This document shows, piece after piece, positions 35,552 to 44,357 of a stretch of DNA of 64,000 nucleotides. Every line of letters begins with the position of its first letter. Positions within the stretch are counted from its first letter, which is position 1. Source of the stretch: an uncultured Oscillospiraceae bacterium (lineage in GTDB: Bacteria > Bacillota > Clostridia > Oscillospirales > Oscillospiraceae); contig CAKUDE010000005.1 in the NCBI GenBank assembly GCA_934645175.1, positions 1 through 64,000 of the forward strand, in the 5' to 3' direction. Below the pieces are notes generated by a model. That model did not search any database and was not told the DNA's origin. It worked only from the letters and a program-made list of their open reading frames with translations. The position numbers were made by a program, and so were the translations under genes.

Positions 35552-36666
35552 TCCTCGTCGTCACCTCCCGGATTGGAAAGCTCATCCAACTCGTTGGAGA
35601 AGGAGGAATAATCGCCAAAGCGGCCGGAATACTCGGATTTTTTCATGATATGGATGGCATCCGGTTCCAGCGTTATGCCGATATAACTGTTTTCATGCAC
35701 AGGATCCGTTGTCTGAATCATCCATTTGAAGCCGTCAATATCCACAATGGCTTCGTTGTGGACGCCCATAAAGGTTACGGAGGTCACGGTACCACGCAGC
35801 ATCCCTTTGTCCGGTGCGACAATGTCCACATCCTCCGGACGGATTACAACATCCACAGGCTCCTTCTTTGCAAAGCCCTTATCCAGGCACTCAAAAATAT
35901 GTCCGCCGAAGGAAACGCGGAAATCCTCCAGCATTACGCCGTCAACAATGTTGCTTTCGCCGATAAAATCCGCAACAAAGGCATTGATCGGTTCGTTATA
36001 GACATCGCTGGGCGTGCCGATCTGCTGAATCTTGCCCTCACTCATAACCACGATGGTATCGGACATACTCAGCGCCTCCTCCTGATCGTGAGTAACGAAC
36101 ACGAAGGTGATGCCGGTATTCTTCTGAATCTTCTTCAGCTCCTGCTGCATATCCTTACGCAGCTTAAGATCGAGCGCGCCAAGCGGCTCGTCGAGCAGCA
36201 GAACCTTCGGTTCATTGACCAGCGCGCGGGCAATGGCAACGCGCTGCTGCTGACCGCCGGAAAGGCTTGTCACTCTGCGATCGGCAAAGCCGGAAAGCAT
36301 AACCATGGAGAGCATCCGATCGACCTTCTCCTTGATCTCCTTCTTCGGTACCTTTCGCTCACGCAGCGGGAAGGCAACGTTTTCAAAGACGTTCAAATGC
36401 GGAAACAGCGCATACTTCTGAAACACGGTGTTCACATGGCGTTTATGCGGCGGCACGTCGTTGATCCGTTCGCCCATGAAGATCAGGTCGCCCTCGTCCG
36501 GCGTGGTAAAGCCGCCGATGATGCGAAGCGTCGTTGTTTTGCCGCAGCCGGAAGGACCGAGGAGCGTAATAAACTCGTTGTCATAAATGTCCAGACTGAT
36601 GCCGTCGAGCACCGTTTCTCCGTCAAACGCCTTGGAGATGTTTTTCAGTTCAATGATCTTTTTCAT
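35548..36666 (-). CDS. potA: Spermidine/putrescine ABC ATPase PotA
   Basis: A 372-residue ATPase with Walker [10 protein letters not shown], signature [15 protein letters not shown], Walker [12 protein letters not shown] and H-loop [10 protein letters not shown]-terminal TOBE-type domains ([25 protein letters not shown]) follow. ATG 36666 with GAGGAG 7 bases upstream is the true start; the open frame back to 36861 runs through the leader terminator and is not coding. First gene of potABCD, 48 bases after a terminator in its leader. Confidence 0.96.
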   Translation of the reverse strand: MKKIIELKNISKAFDGETVLDGISLDIYDNEFITLLGPSGCGKTTTLRIIGGFTTPDEGDLIFMGERINDVPPHKRHVNTVFQKYALFPHLNVFENVAFPLRERKVPKKEIKEKVDRMLSMVMLSGFADRRVTSLSGGQQQRVAIARALVNEPKVLLLDEPLGALDLKLRKDMQQELKKIQKNTGITFVFVTHDQEEALSMSDTIVVMSEGKIQQIGTPSDVYNEPINAFVADFIGESNIVDGVMLEDFRVSFGGHIFECLDKGFAKKEPVDVVIRPEDVDIVAPDKGMLRGTVTSVTFMGVHNEAIVDIDGFKWMIQTTDPVHENSYIGITLEPDAIHIMKKSEYSGRFGDYSSFSNELDELSNPGGDDEE

Positions 36667-36713
36667 ACGCTTTCTCCTCTGTCTGTATTCGATGCGGGGC
36701 CGTCCCGGAACGC

Positions 36714-36749
36714 AAAAAAGCGGTACGCCGCTTTTGCAGCATACCGCTT
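36714..36749 (-). terminator. Leader terminator (attenuator) before potA
   Basis: Minus strand AAGCGGTA (36749-36742), a loop with inner GC pairs, TACCGCTT (36725-36718) and TTTT (36717-36714). It lies between the promoter and the potA ribosome site, so potABCD transcription must pass it. Confidence 0.8.
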
Positions 36750-37134
36750 GTAGAATCATGTCGAAGAAACCCACCGGGCGGCACATAGCCGCGCCGACAC
36801 GGCGCTCCCCTGCCGGATTGCCGAAGCTCCCCACGCGTAGGGGGACAATATGGGTCAACATCGAATCACAATTAGATCAGAGTCTATATAGCAAAGATTA
36901 CTTTTACTACTCTTATTGATCATTTCACAAGTTCATGCCGCGGGGCACTTTCGGTTATAAAGGAACCAACTTATAAAACTGAGCTTTTAACTCAACCAAT
37001 AAGGCAACAGAAGTTGCCAATCGCCGCAGCGGGCGATCTTCGGCATTCGACCCGGCTGTCCGTATGGCCTCAGCCGATGCGGCGCATCGGCGGTCGTTCA
37101 ATCCTGCTTCGGAACACTGTCCCAATTGAGATCA
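36750..37134 (-). promoter_or_regulatory. Long structured 5' leader of potABCD, candidate riboswitch
   Basis: The 582-base gap between potA and the YitT gene holds no convincing gene. On the minus strand a transcript from about 37134 would have a leader of roughly 470 bases with many stems: CCGATGC/GCATCGG (near 37085), GGCAAC-TTCT-GTTGCC (near 37015), CCCC-TACGCGT-GGGG (near 36840), GCGCCG-TGT-CGGCGC (near 36807) and GCGGC-TATGT-GCCGC (near 36790). It ends in the terminator at 36714-36749. The layout is that of a riboswitch or attenuator. I could not match it to a known class; a GGGGAGC plus GCCGCC pair recalls the ZTP riboswitch only loosely. Confidence 0.5.
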
Positions 37135-37140
37135 AGCAAA

Positions 37141-37168
37141 AGTATAACACAGAATTACGGATTGTCAA
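37141..37168 (-). promoter_or_regulatory. Promoter of the potABCD leader
   Basis: Minus strand TTGACA (37168-37163), 16-base spacer, TATACT (37146-37141). Confidence 0.75.
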
Positions 37169-37248
37169 TCCCCTATCCGAAAGATTCGGCCTTTTTCGGC
37201 AAAAAAAGTTTTTGAGCGGCGCAGTATTCCCCCGCACCGCCCAACAAT

Positions 37249-38124
37249 TCAATGGTGAAAGTTTCCTACCGTCTCCCGGACGCTCGTCAGATATGCAAAG
37301 GTTCCGGGAAAGCGCAGCAAAATACGCTGCAGCTTAACAACCTGATGCTTGCCGATCACACAAATCAGCAGTGCTTTGTTGTTGCGGGTAAAGCTGCCAA
37401 CTGCGGAAAGCTGCGTCACGCCGTGATTGAGCTCCTGCATCAGCACCGCTGAGAGCTCCTCGGGCTGATCGGTCACAATCTCATACTTGACCGCCTCATT
37501 GAAGCCGCGGATGATGCTGTCTCCGACCTTGCTTGTGATAAAGCAGTACATTAAGCACAAAATGACCGGCTCGATCTGATAGTCGTAAACAAAGAACGAC
37601 ACGGCAGCCACAACCGCATTGAAGGAAAAAATAATCCACAGCATATTATACTCCGGCCGGAACCGATGGACAATCGCACCGATCAGGTCGGTACCGCCGG
37701 TAGAAGCGTTGCAGCGCAGCACCATACCGTAGCAGAAACCGGAAATCACACCGCCCGCCAGAGGCGCCAAAATCTTGCTTGTACCGTTTTCGGTGTAATA
37801 AACAAAACTGTCGAGCGGCAGGCGCTCGCACAGTGCGAGCGTACCGATATACACAATAGTGGCTACCAACGAACGAATTGTGAACTGACGGTTGACCAGG
37901 AAAAAGGCGGCAATCATCAACGGAACGTTTGCAATCAGCGTGACCATACTGACCTGAAAGCCAAAGATCTTATGCAGCAGCGTTGCGATACCGGGAACGC
38001 CCGCCGGGGCAAATGCGTTGGGCGAAATCAAAATGTAATAGCTCGTAGCCATCAGCGCGGCGCAAAGAATCACAATAATGTAATCGCGCACACCCGCCAT
38101 GACTTTTCTTTCAGTTTTCAGCAT
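37249..38124 (-). CDS. YitT-family membrane protein (DUF2179)
   Basis: A 291-residue protein with five or six membrane segments in the first 200 residues (SPNAFAPAGVPGIATLLHKI, GGVISGFCYGMVLRCNASTG, GTDLIGAIVHR). A C-terminal soluble DUF2179-type domain follows, with a VTQLSAVGSFTRNNKALLIC stretch. Molecular role is not established for most members. It has its own promoter, and its stop lies 81 bases before the potA leader promoter. Confidence 0.88.
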   Translation of the reverse strand: MLKTERKVMAGVRDYIIVILCAALMATSYYILISPNAFAPAGVPGIATLLHKIFGFQVSMVTLIANVPLMIAAFFLVNRQFTIRSLVATIVYIGTLALCERLPLDSFVYYTENGTSKILAPLAGGVISGFCYGMVLRCNASTGGTDLIGAIVHRFRPEYNMLWIIFSFNAVVAAVSFFVYDYQIEPVILCLMYCFITSKVGDSIIRGFNEAVKYEIVTDQPEELSAVLMQELNHGVTQLSAVGSFTRNNKALLICVIGKHQVVKLQRILLRFPGTFAYLTSVRETVGNFHH

Positions 38125-38158
38125 TCAAAGCTCCCCCTCCGGTTGGATCGATTTTCAT

Positions 38159-38187
38159 ACTATAGCAATTCCCTCTCCGCTTGTCAA
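38159..38187 (-). promoter_or_regulatory. Promoter of the YitT-family gene
   Basis: Minus strand TTGACA (38187-38182), 17-base spacer, TATAGT (38164-38159). Confidence 0.82.
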
Positions 38188-38225
38188 CGGCACGTTTTAC
38201 ACAAATATATCCGGCATACCCACAT

Positions 38226-39044
38226 CTATTTTGTCTCCCCGACGCGGCAGATCACGACAAATCGAGCGTCGCCGGATACATTCTCACAGGTAGAGAGGGT
38301 CACAATACGGTCATCCGCATCCACGGTTACGCCGCTTTGGAATTCCGAGCACCGCACTGCCTCCTCGATATAGCGTAAAAACGCTTCGTCAGAAGTAAAA
38401 TCATAGGTATAAGCCTCGGAATAGGCATCGGTAGAATACGCAGCCACAATCTCAAGGACGGTCGTCCCGCGTTCGGTCTGAAAATAAAACGTCGGATGCT
38501 CCGCGTAATAAGCGGGTTCCTTGTAACGCAGAAGCGTTCCGAACATCAATCCGACACTCGTCTTATGTCCATAGAAAATCGTATTGCGGTTTGTAAACTC
38601 GTTTGAATTATTGAAGTCAATAAACAGGCAGCCGTGCCGATTATAGCTGCCGTCAAGCAGATGGTTCAAATAATAGAAATGGTCTCTGCTCTGCGCGACA
38701 GGATAATCAATCTCCGTGTCGGGGCAATAGAGCCACCCGGCAAAGGCCGGATATTCCGTCGCCAGCGCAGCCGCGTCAACACGCGGTTCGATCGTCTGTC
38801 CGTTCGGCGCGATCGGCTCCGGCCGCTGCGTCGGCCGATGCGGATCGTCCGTCCCGCCGGACGGCTCCGGCGCGGACGGTTCCGACGAAGGTGTCTGTCC
38901 CGTCGGTCTGAAGCGCTCCAGAAGTTCAACATAAGTGCTTTTGGCACGATTGTCCTCCAGAAGGATACTCGCTACGCGGTAGCCGCTGAACAGAAACACG
39001 CCCGCAAACACGCAGATCAGGGCAATGCGGATTGCGCGCTTCAC
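38226..39044 (-). CDS. Class B sortase
   Basis: A membrane-bound transpeptidase that joins proteins with a C-terminal sorting motif to the cell wall. About 272 residues: one N-terminal membrane segment (about 5-25), a Ser/Pro-rich linker (near 40-75), then the sortase domain with YPVAQSRDHFYYLNH, the histidine in IFYGHKTS, the catalytic cysteine in TLSTCEN (about residue 253) and the arginine in FVVICR. The likely start is a GTG at 39044 overlapping the nadE stop (GTGA); the frame continues upstream inside nadE, so the start is not certain. A PQTG-type surface protein is encoded 0.9 kb away on the same strand. Confidence 0.88.
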   Translation of the reverse strand: MKRAIRIALICVFAGVFLFSGYRVASILLEDNRAKSTYVELLERFRPTGQTPSSEPSAPEPSGGTDDPHRPTQRPEPIAPNGQTIEPRVDAAALATEYPAFAGWLYCPDTEIDYPVAQSRDHFYYLNHLLDGSYNRHGCLFIDFNNSNEFTNRNTIFYGHKTSVGLMFGTLLRYKEPAYYAEHPTFYFQTERGTTVLEIVAAYSTDAYSEAYTYDFTSDEAFLRYIEEAVRCSEFQSGVTVDADDRIVTLSTCENVSGDARFVVICRVGETK

Positions 39045-39778
39045 GGCCGGTATGGGAATACGTCCATAAAACGAACCTTGAAACGGTTCAGCGCGTACAG
39101 CCGGTCGATCCTTGCTTTTGTCTCGGGGTCGTCGATCTCTCCTTCGCGGATATAGCGGTCCAAGACGGCGTAGGTAAAGCCGAGCTTCTCTTCGTCCGTC
39201 CTGCCGCAAAGACCGTCAATGGGCGTTTTTTCGATCAGCGTCTCCGGAAGTCCTAGCACACGCCCGATCGCCTTCACCTCACGCACGCAGAGCATGGAAA
39301 GCGGGCTGAAATCTCCCGCACTGTCGCCGTAGCGCGTGGAATAGCCGACCCAATCCTCGGAAAGATTGCAGGTATTGGCAACCCGGCCGTTTCTGCTTTG
39401 ACCGACAGCATAGAGCGCCGCCATACGCAGACGGGGCGCAAGGTTGATTCGGGTATCCTCGCTGACGCCGCCGAGCTTCCCGGCGACCTCGGAAAGCAGG
39501 CCTTCATAACCGGCCCGGATATTGATCGTATAGGACTCAATGCCGAGGTGCTCGACCAGCAGTCTCGACATATCAATGTCGCTCTGTTCGCCGTTGGGCA
39601 TCAGAACGCCGATAACACGTTCCCTGCCGAGTGCCTCGACACACAGTGCAGCAACCACCGAGCTGTCCTTTCCTCCGGAGATACCGACAATGGCATTGCA
39701 GTCCTTGCCGTTCTGCGCAAACCAGTCGCGAATCCACGCAACGATCTCATTCTTTACTTTTTCCGCTTCAAAGTGCAT
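39041..39778 (-). CDS. nadE: NAD+ synthase, ammonia-dependent type
   Basis: A 245-residue amidating enzyme that makes NAD+ from nicotinate adenine dinucleotide, ATP and ammonia. It has the PP-loop SGGKDSS (near residue 34), the central substrate region RMAALYAVGQSRNGRV with NLSEDWVGYSTRYGD, and EKTPIDGLCGRTDEEKLGF. There is no glutaminase domain. Start is ambiguous: TTG 39781 lies about 11 bases after AAGGAG, ATG 39778 about 14. The following sortase overlaps its stop by 4 bases. Confidence 0.92.
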   Translation of the reverse strand: MHFEAEKVKNEIVAWIRDWFAQNGKDCNAIVGISGGKDSSVVAALCVEALGRERVIGVLMPNGEQSDIDMSRLLVEHLGIESYTINIRAGYEGLLSEVAGKLGGVSEDTRINLAPRLRMAALYAVGQSRNGRVANTCNLSEDWVGYSTRYGDSAGDFSPLSMLCVREVKAIGRVLGLPETLIEKTPIDGLCGRTDEEKLGFTYAVLDRYIREGEIDDPETKARIDRLYALNRFKVRFMDVFPYRP

Positions 39779-39827
39779 CAATTGTATAACAACTCCTTAC
39801 AAGCTTTTGAGTGTCCCATCTGTTCGT

Positions 39828-39857
39828 ATTATAGCATCGTTCCCGTTTGCCGGTCAA
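39828..39857 (-). promoter_or_regulatory. Promoter of nadE-sortase
   Basis: Minus strand TTGACC (39857-39852), 18-base spacer, consensus TATAAT (39833-39828). Confidence 0.75.
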
Positions 39858-39906
39858 GCCCCGTTCTGACGATATTCTTCGCACACGCCATTGCGTCCGG
39901 TTGAGG

Positions 39907-39935
39907 AAGGCGGCTATCGTTTTCGATAGCCGCCT
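39907..39935. terminator. Hairpin downstream of the surface protein gene
   Basis: AAGGCGGCTATCG-TTTT-CGATAGCCGCCTT, 17 bases past the surface protein stop. The T-tract on the minus strand is weak (TTCCTC). Confidence 0.65.
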
Positions 39936-39951
39936 TGCGCCGGTCGGTGAA

Positions 39952-42801
39952 TCATCTACCGAATTCTTTCTTCCGGGCGATCATGATATATGCGCCGCCC
40001 GCCAGTACGCCGCCGCTTACGAGCAGCAGAACGATCCAAAGCCACACCAAGCTGCTATTGCCTGTCTGCGGCCCGTCATCCGGGTCCGGCTTTTCATCTG
40101 GATCCGGTTTCTCGTCCGGGTCGGGCGTTGCTCCGCCGTTCTGCGCCGCTCTGATTTCAAACTCCGCGCTGCATTCGCCGTCGGAATAGACGACCGTCAG
40201 CGTATGCTTTCCAACGGAAAGCGTAGCCAGATAATCCGTTTTCAGCGTGATGACCGTCGATCCGGCGGCAGTGGTGAAGCTCTCCGCAGAAAGCGGCTTG
40301 CCGTCAATCTCAACTCCGGTAAAGTCTGCAAGCTCGCCGTTCGCGCGGAAAATCAGTGTTGCATTGCTTTCCTGTACCCAGACTCCGTTCGCACCCTCGA
40401 CGATCCCGTACTCGGGCGTCCACCGTGCGTAGACGGTAGCATCGGCATCAAACACCGTGTCGGCAGTGACTTTCGTCCCGCCCGTCGGCGCGGTAAACCA
40501 GCCCTTGAAGGTATACCCGCTGCGCGTCGGAGCCTCCGGCAGAGCCGTAAGCCGTCCGTCCGTGCCGGTTGTCATTGCCTCGGCAGTACCGCTGCCGCCG
40601 CAGAGCTCGAAGGAAATCACATACCCGGTAAACCCGCCGGAAACGGTTTGAAGGGTGATCTTACCCGTATCCGTCCTGCCGCCGTTTCCGTCGTCAAACT
40701 TCGCGCCGGCATAGTTTCCGCTTCCCGTAAACGTATAGCTCAGCTCCACACTGTCGCCCGCCCGCAGCGTTTTCAGGTAGGCAGCCACCGCATCATAGCT
40801 CACATTTACAAGAGAAGCCGCATTGACGGTGTAGGCCACAGTTCCGTCGGCCGTTTCCGTCACCTCGGAGCCGGATGCGCCGAATATACCGACAATCCGC
40901 GGTACCGCAAAAGCGCCGGTTCCCTCCGAAACATTCTGCACACGAACGGTCTGATTGACAACCGTTGTGCAGGGAGTGATCGTTCCCCTGAGTTGTCCGA
41001 TTGAAGGCTGCGTCAGGCTGTAGCGGTAAGCGTCTCTGCCGCACAGCCGGAAAGCGCCGCTCACGGAAACCGCCTTCCCCTCGCCGGCATTTTTGTTGTC
41101 AAAGGCGGCAGTCACGCCGTCGGCTGCCAGCGCCGCTATGTGCTCGGCGGATACGCCGGAAAGCACAACGCCCGACAGGTCAAGCTGCGCGGCTGTCGTA
41201 GTGTCATAAGCCCTGGTCTTTATCGAAATGCCCGAGGCGTTTACGTTTTTACGGGCAACATCGCTGAACACGACCGGCGTATCGCCGTATTTTTGGAATC
41301 GACCGTCCGCACCCGTCTCCGTCACGCCGTTGCCTACGGTAACGCTGTCCGTCGCCAACGCAACGTTTCCGGAGCAGCCGGTATCAAGAAGCGTTGTTCC
41401 GCCATGGAAAGCCGCCTCTATGCGCGCGGAAACCAGCGGCATGGGCCCGTTATAGTAATCATTCGCAGGAAATACAACAGGCGTATATCCGTCCCAATCC
41501 CATGCCGCATCCAGCATACCGCCGGAAACGGTAAGCGTATCGCACCGGAGGACGGGATCGGTATACAGTCTGCCGTCATAATCGCTTTTCTGCACCTTTT
41601 CGCGTATGACGGCGCTACCGCCGAGCAGAGTTATCGATCCGGCCGAGATCGCGCCGCTTTCGACCGACCCGCCGGTCATCCTGAAGGCACTCGCGCCATA
41701 GACGGAAGACGCTTTAACCGTACCGCCGGTTACGGAAAAAACGCCCTGCGTGGCGGTCGGCTCATAGCAGTATATATAGACGCCGCCGCGCATCGCATCG
41801 AGCGTGCCGCCGCCGATCTCCACGCTGCCTCCGGAATTACCGTTACTTTCTATGGAAAGACCGTGTTGCCATGTCCCCGTGGTCGCGCCGGTGATTTTGC
41901 CGCCGGTCTGCCTCAGATTGCCCCCGGAGATCACAATGGCATTCGTCGCAACGGCGGAAACCTCCGCGTTATCCGAAACGCTCAGGTCGCCTGCGGAGAT
42001 ATAGACGCCGTAAGCAAGTCCCTCGCCGTCCATAGACGACACGCATTTTCCCGTCAGCTTTCCGGCACCGGAAACCGTAACATTTCCTTTGTATGTATCG
42101 ATACCTCTGGAGAAGGACTTCCGTACCTCCTCGTCGCCCGTGTCAAAGGTTTCCCCGCCGACGGCGGTCAGATTGCCCCCCGTAACGGAAAGACTGTTTC
42201 CCTCCGTCATCTGAACCCCGTAGGAAAATGCGCAATCGGCAGACGAAGCCTTTCCGCCAACCGCAGTGATCGAGCCGCTTCGGATATTGAGCGCACCGTT
42301 TGCATAGATCGCTACGGAGTGCGTCCAGGCGTCGCCGCTATTCGTATAAGTACCCGACATTACGGAAAGCGTGCCCGTGCCGTTGTTTTCTCCCCGGATC
42401 GTCAACTCGCCTACGGCATAAATACCGTAAACAAAGACGTGATTCTTATACGTCCCGGAGGCCGTTTCCGTTGAATCGCCGCCGGTGAGCATATTTTTTG
42501 TTCCGTCGGCAAGGACAATCGTCGCCCCGGCAGGCAGCTTCACGGCAGTCGTCGCCGTCGTCGCAAAATCCACGCCCCGCAGCACCAGTGTTTGGGACGA
42601 CGGATCCCAGGAGGATTCCTGCGTTCCCGTTTTTGCAGCATTGAGCAGAGCAAGCGCCGCAGCGCCGTTGTCGGCAGCGGTAAAATCCGCCGTCGCCGTT
42701 GCCGGCTCCGCTGCGAATACCGAAACCAGTGCAAGCAACAGCACCAGACACAGTATCATCAGAGCCGCCAGCAGCTTTGTGGAAGAGAATCGTGTTTTCA
42801 T
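39952..42801 (-). CDS. Cell-wall-anchored surface protein with beta-helix-like and InlB-type repeats
   Basis: A 949-residue secreted protein: signal peptide (MKTRFSSTKLLAALMILCLV, cleavage near VFA/AEP). The N-terminal half is rich in Gly, Ser and Thr and has repeated strands such as LTIRGENNGTGTLSVMSG, typical of a beta-helix. An InlB B-repeat-like segment (GYTFKGWFTAPTGGTKVT ... VYARW) lies near residues 780-830, then a PDPDEKPDPDEK linker. The end is a sorting signal: PQTG (911-914), a membrane segment and a basic tail (RKKEFGR). The class B sortase nearby is a candidate to anchor it. AAAGGGG lies 6 bases before ATG 42801. Confidence 0.82.
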   Translation of the reverse strand: MKTRFSSTKLLAALMILCLVLLLALVSVFAAEPATATADFTAADNGAAALALLNAAKTGTQESSWDPSSQTLVLRGVDFATTATTAVKLPAGATIVLADGTKNMLTGGDSTETASGTYKNHVFVYGIYAVGELTIRGENNGTGTLSVMSGTYTNSGDAWTHSVAIYANGALNIRSGSITAVGGKASSADCAFSYGVQMTEGNSLSVTGGNLTAVGGETFDTGDEEVRKSFSRGIDTYKGNVTVSGAGKLTGKCVSSMDGEGLAYGVYISAGDLSVSDNAEVSAVATNAIVISGGNLRQTGGKITGATTGTWQHGLSIESNGNSGGSVEIGGGTLDAMRGGVYIYCYEPTATQGVFSVTGGTVKASSVYGASAFRMTGGSVESGAISAGSITLLGGSAVIREKVQKSDYDGRLYTDPVLRCDTLTVSGGMLDAAWDWDGYTPVVFPANDYYNGPMPLVSARIEAAFHGGTTLLDTGCSGNVALATDSVTVGNGVTETGADGRFQKYGDTPVVFSDVARKNVNASGISIKTRAYDTTTAAQLDLSGVVLSGVSAEHIAALAADGVTAAFDNKNAGEGKAVSVSGAFRLCGRDAYRYSLTQPSIGQLRGTITPCTTVVNQTVRVQNVSEGTGAFAVPRIVGIFGASGSEVTETADGTVAYTVNAASLVNVSYDAVAAYLKTLRAGDSVELSYTFTGSGNYAGAKFDDGNGGRTDTGKITLQTVSGGFTGYVISFELCGGSGTAEAMTTGTDGRLTALPEAPTRSGYTFKGWFTAPTGGTKVTADTVFDADATVYARWTPEYGIVEGANGVWVQESNATLIFRANGELADFTGVEIDGKPLSAESFTTAAGSTVITLKTDYLATLSVGKHTLTVVYSDGECSAEFEIRAAQNGGATPDPDEKPDPDEKPDPDDGPQTGNSSLVWLWIVLLLVSGGVLAGGAYIMIARKKEFGR

Positions 42802-42912
42802 AATTGCCCCTTTCCGCAGTCCTCGCTGCACAAAAATGAACATCTGTTTTTCGGGTCAAGCATCGTCTCCTGCCGCAGCGGGAGACCACCCATTCACGTG
42901 TTACGCGCGATT

Positions 42913-42920
42913 ATTATAGC
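42913..42920 (-). promoter_or_regulatory. Extended -10 promoter of the surface protein gene
   Basis: Minus strand TGCTATAAT with the -10 at 42918-42913. No good -35 is present, as is usual for extended -10 promoters. Confidence 0.55.
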
Positions 42921-43031
42921 ATACGTTCCCGAAGGATTCCGTTCGTTTTCCGAATTGTCAATTGACTCTTCGGAAACTCCGTCTGCGCAATACTTTTTTC
43001 ACTCGGCAGCACACTTTTCGCATTTTGGCTA

Positions 43032-43060
43032 TTTACAACTTCCCCGGCAGGCGATAAAAT
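43032..43060 (+). promoter_or_regulatory. Promoter of pfkA
   Basis: TTTACA (43032-43037), 17-base spacer, TAAAAT (43055-43060). Confidence 0.65.
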
Positions 43061-43100
43061 AGAGGAAAATTCCGCCTATGGCGGCAAAAGGGTGATCGAT

Positions 43101-44087
43101 ATGGAAGAAAACAAGCAAACCGTACGCCGGATCGGCGTTTTGACCAGCGGCGGAGACGCACCCGGCATGAATGCAGCCGTGCGTTCGGTTGTCCGTTCGG
43201 CAATTTTCCGCGGTATTGAAGTGGTTGGCATCCGACGCGGCTGGAACGGCCTGATCAACGGCGACATTGTTCGCCTGGACGAAAAGAGCGTCGCGCACAT
43301 CATCAATCGCGGCGGCACCATGCTCTATACCGCGCGCAGTGAGGAGTTTATGGATGTCGCAGGCCAAATCAAAGCGGTCAACACCTGCAAGCTGCTCGGG
43401 CTGGACGGTATCGTCGCCATCGGCGGCGACGGAACCTTCCGCGGCGCGCTGGCCCTGTCGAAGCTGGGGGTCCCCGTTGTCGGCATCCCCGGCACCATTG
43501 ACAACGATATTGCCTGTACCCATTACTGCATCGGCTTTGACACCGCGGCAAATACCGCCATCGAATGCATCGACAAGCTGCGCGACACCATGCAGTCGCA
43601 CGAGCGCTGCTCGGTTGTGGAGGTCATGGGCAGAAACGCCGGTCATCTGGCGCTTTACGTCGGTCTGGCCGTCGGCGCAACGGCCGTCCTCGTGCCGGAG
43701 CGCAGAGACGATTTTGAAAACAGCGTGATCGAAAAAATCCGCAATGCCCGTTTAAACGGCTTCACGCATTTTATGGTCGTCGTCGCCGAAGGCGCGGGAA
43801 GCGCCTTTGAGGTCGCACAGCGCATCAAGGACGAAATCGCCATCGATCCCCGCGTGACCGTTCTCGGTCATGTGCAGCGCGGCGGCACTCCCACCGGACG
43901 CGACCGCGTAACGGCGACGCGCATGGGCTATCACGCCGTGGACCTTCTGGCCTCCGGCCGGAAAAACCGCCTTGTCTGTATCCGCGACGGGCGGATGTGC
44001 GACGTGGACATAGACGAGGGGCTGTCCGAACACAAGGGTATCGATCTCGACGAGCTGACCGTGCTGCAGGCAATGACAGGTATCTGA
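43101..44087 (+). CDS. pfkA: ATP-dependent 6-phosphofructokinase
   Basis: Commits fructose 6-phosphate to glycolysis. The 328-residue protein has the family motifs: LTSGGDAPGMNAAVR, AIGGDGTFRGA (ATP site), PGTIDNDIACTHYCIGFDTA (catalytic Asp), EVMGRNAGHLAL and LGHVQRGGTPTGRDR. The GGDGT glycine at the ATP site fits ATP rather than pyrophosphate. ATG 43101 has AAAGGG 8 bases upstream and is preferred to the GTG at 43092. The final stretch is DELTVLQAMTGI. Confidence 0.96.
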   Translation: MEENKQTVRRIGVLTSGGDAPGMNAAVRSVVRSAIFRGIEVVGIRRGWNGLINGDIVRLDEKSVAHIINRGGTMLYTARSEEFMDVAGQIKAVNTCKLLGLDGIVAIGGDGTFRGALALSKLGVPVVGIPGTIDNDIACTHYCIGFDTAANTAIECIDKLRDTMQSHERCSVVEVMGRNAGHLALYVGLAVGATAVLVPERRDDFENSVIEKIRNARLNGFTHFMVVVAEGAGSAFEVAQRIKDEIAIDPRVTVLGHVQRGGTPTGRDRVTATRMGYHAVDLLASGRKNRLVCIRDGRMCDVDIDEGLSEHKGIDLDELTVLQAMTGI

Positions 44088-44263
44088 GCGTTTTCCACGA
44101 TTCGCCCTTTTTTGCAAAACGTTAGGACTTCATTCATAGTTTCGCAAAACCGGTCCATTATACTCCAAATCGTAAGGTCGACGGTGATCCTGCCGCACCG
44201 AAGGCCTTGCAAGAGGATTTTGTCATTGATCTCTCTTTTCCCTCTCTCTCATTTCTGTAGCGG

Positions 44264-44306
44264 GTCCCCGACGGTCATTTAGACCGTCGGGGACTTGCTT
44301 TTTTTG
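44264..44306 (+). terminator. Terminator 180 bases after pfkA
   Basis: GTCCCCGACGGTC (44264-44276) and GACCGTCGGGGAC (44282-44294) with TTGCTTTTTTTG. The 170 bases between the pfkA stop and this hairpin hold no gene I can support. Its T-tract overlaps the -35 of the next gene. Confidence 0.85.
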
Positions 44307-44323
44307 CGCCGATTCGATATAAT
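44295..44323 (+). promoter_or_regulatory. Promoter of the GGDEF/HD-GYP signalling genes
   Basis: TTGCTT (44295-44300), 17-base spacer, consensus TATAAT (44318-44323). Confidence 0.65.
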
Positions 44324-44357
44324 AAGTTATGATAACCGACAGATTCAAGGAGCACTT

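Noticed and set aside
36770..36850. ZTP riboswitch in the potA leader
   Set aside because: GGGGAGC and GCCGCC(C)GG elements resemble the ZTP aptamer, but the 5' junction sequence and spacing do not fit, and polyamine uptake is not a usual target.
35548..36861. Longer PotA starting at 36861
   Set aside because: The added 65 codons cover the leader terminator and lack any similarity to PotA. The ATG at 36666 has a proper ribosome site.
37020..37130. tRNA gene in the potA-yitT gap (string resembling a T-loop)
   Set aside because: The bases around GGGTCGAATGCC do not pair as a T-arm and no acceptor or anticodon stem can be formed.
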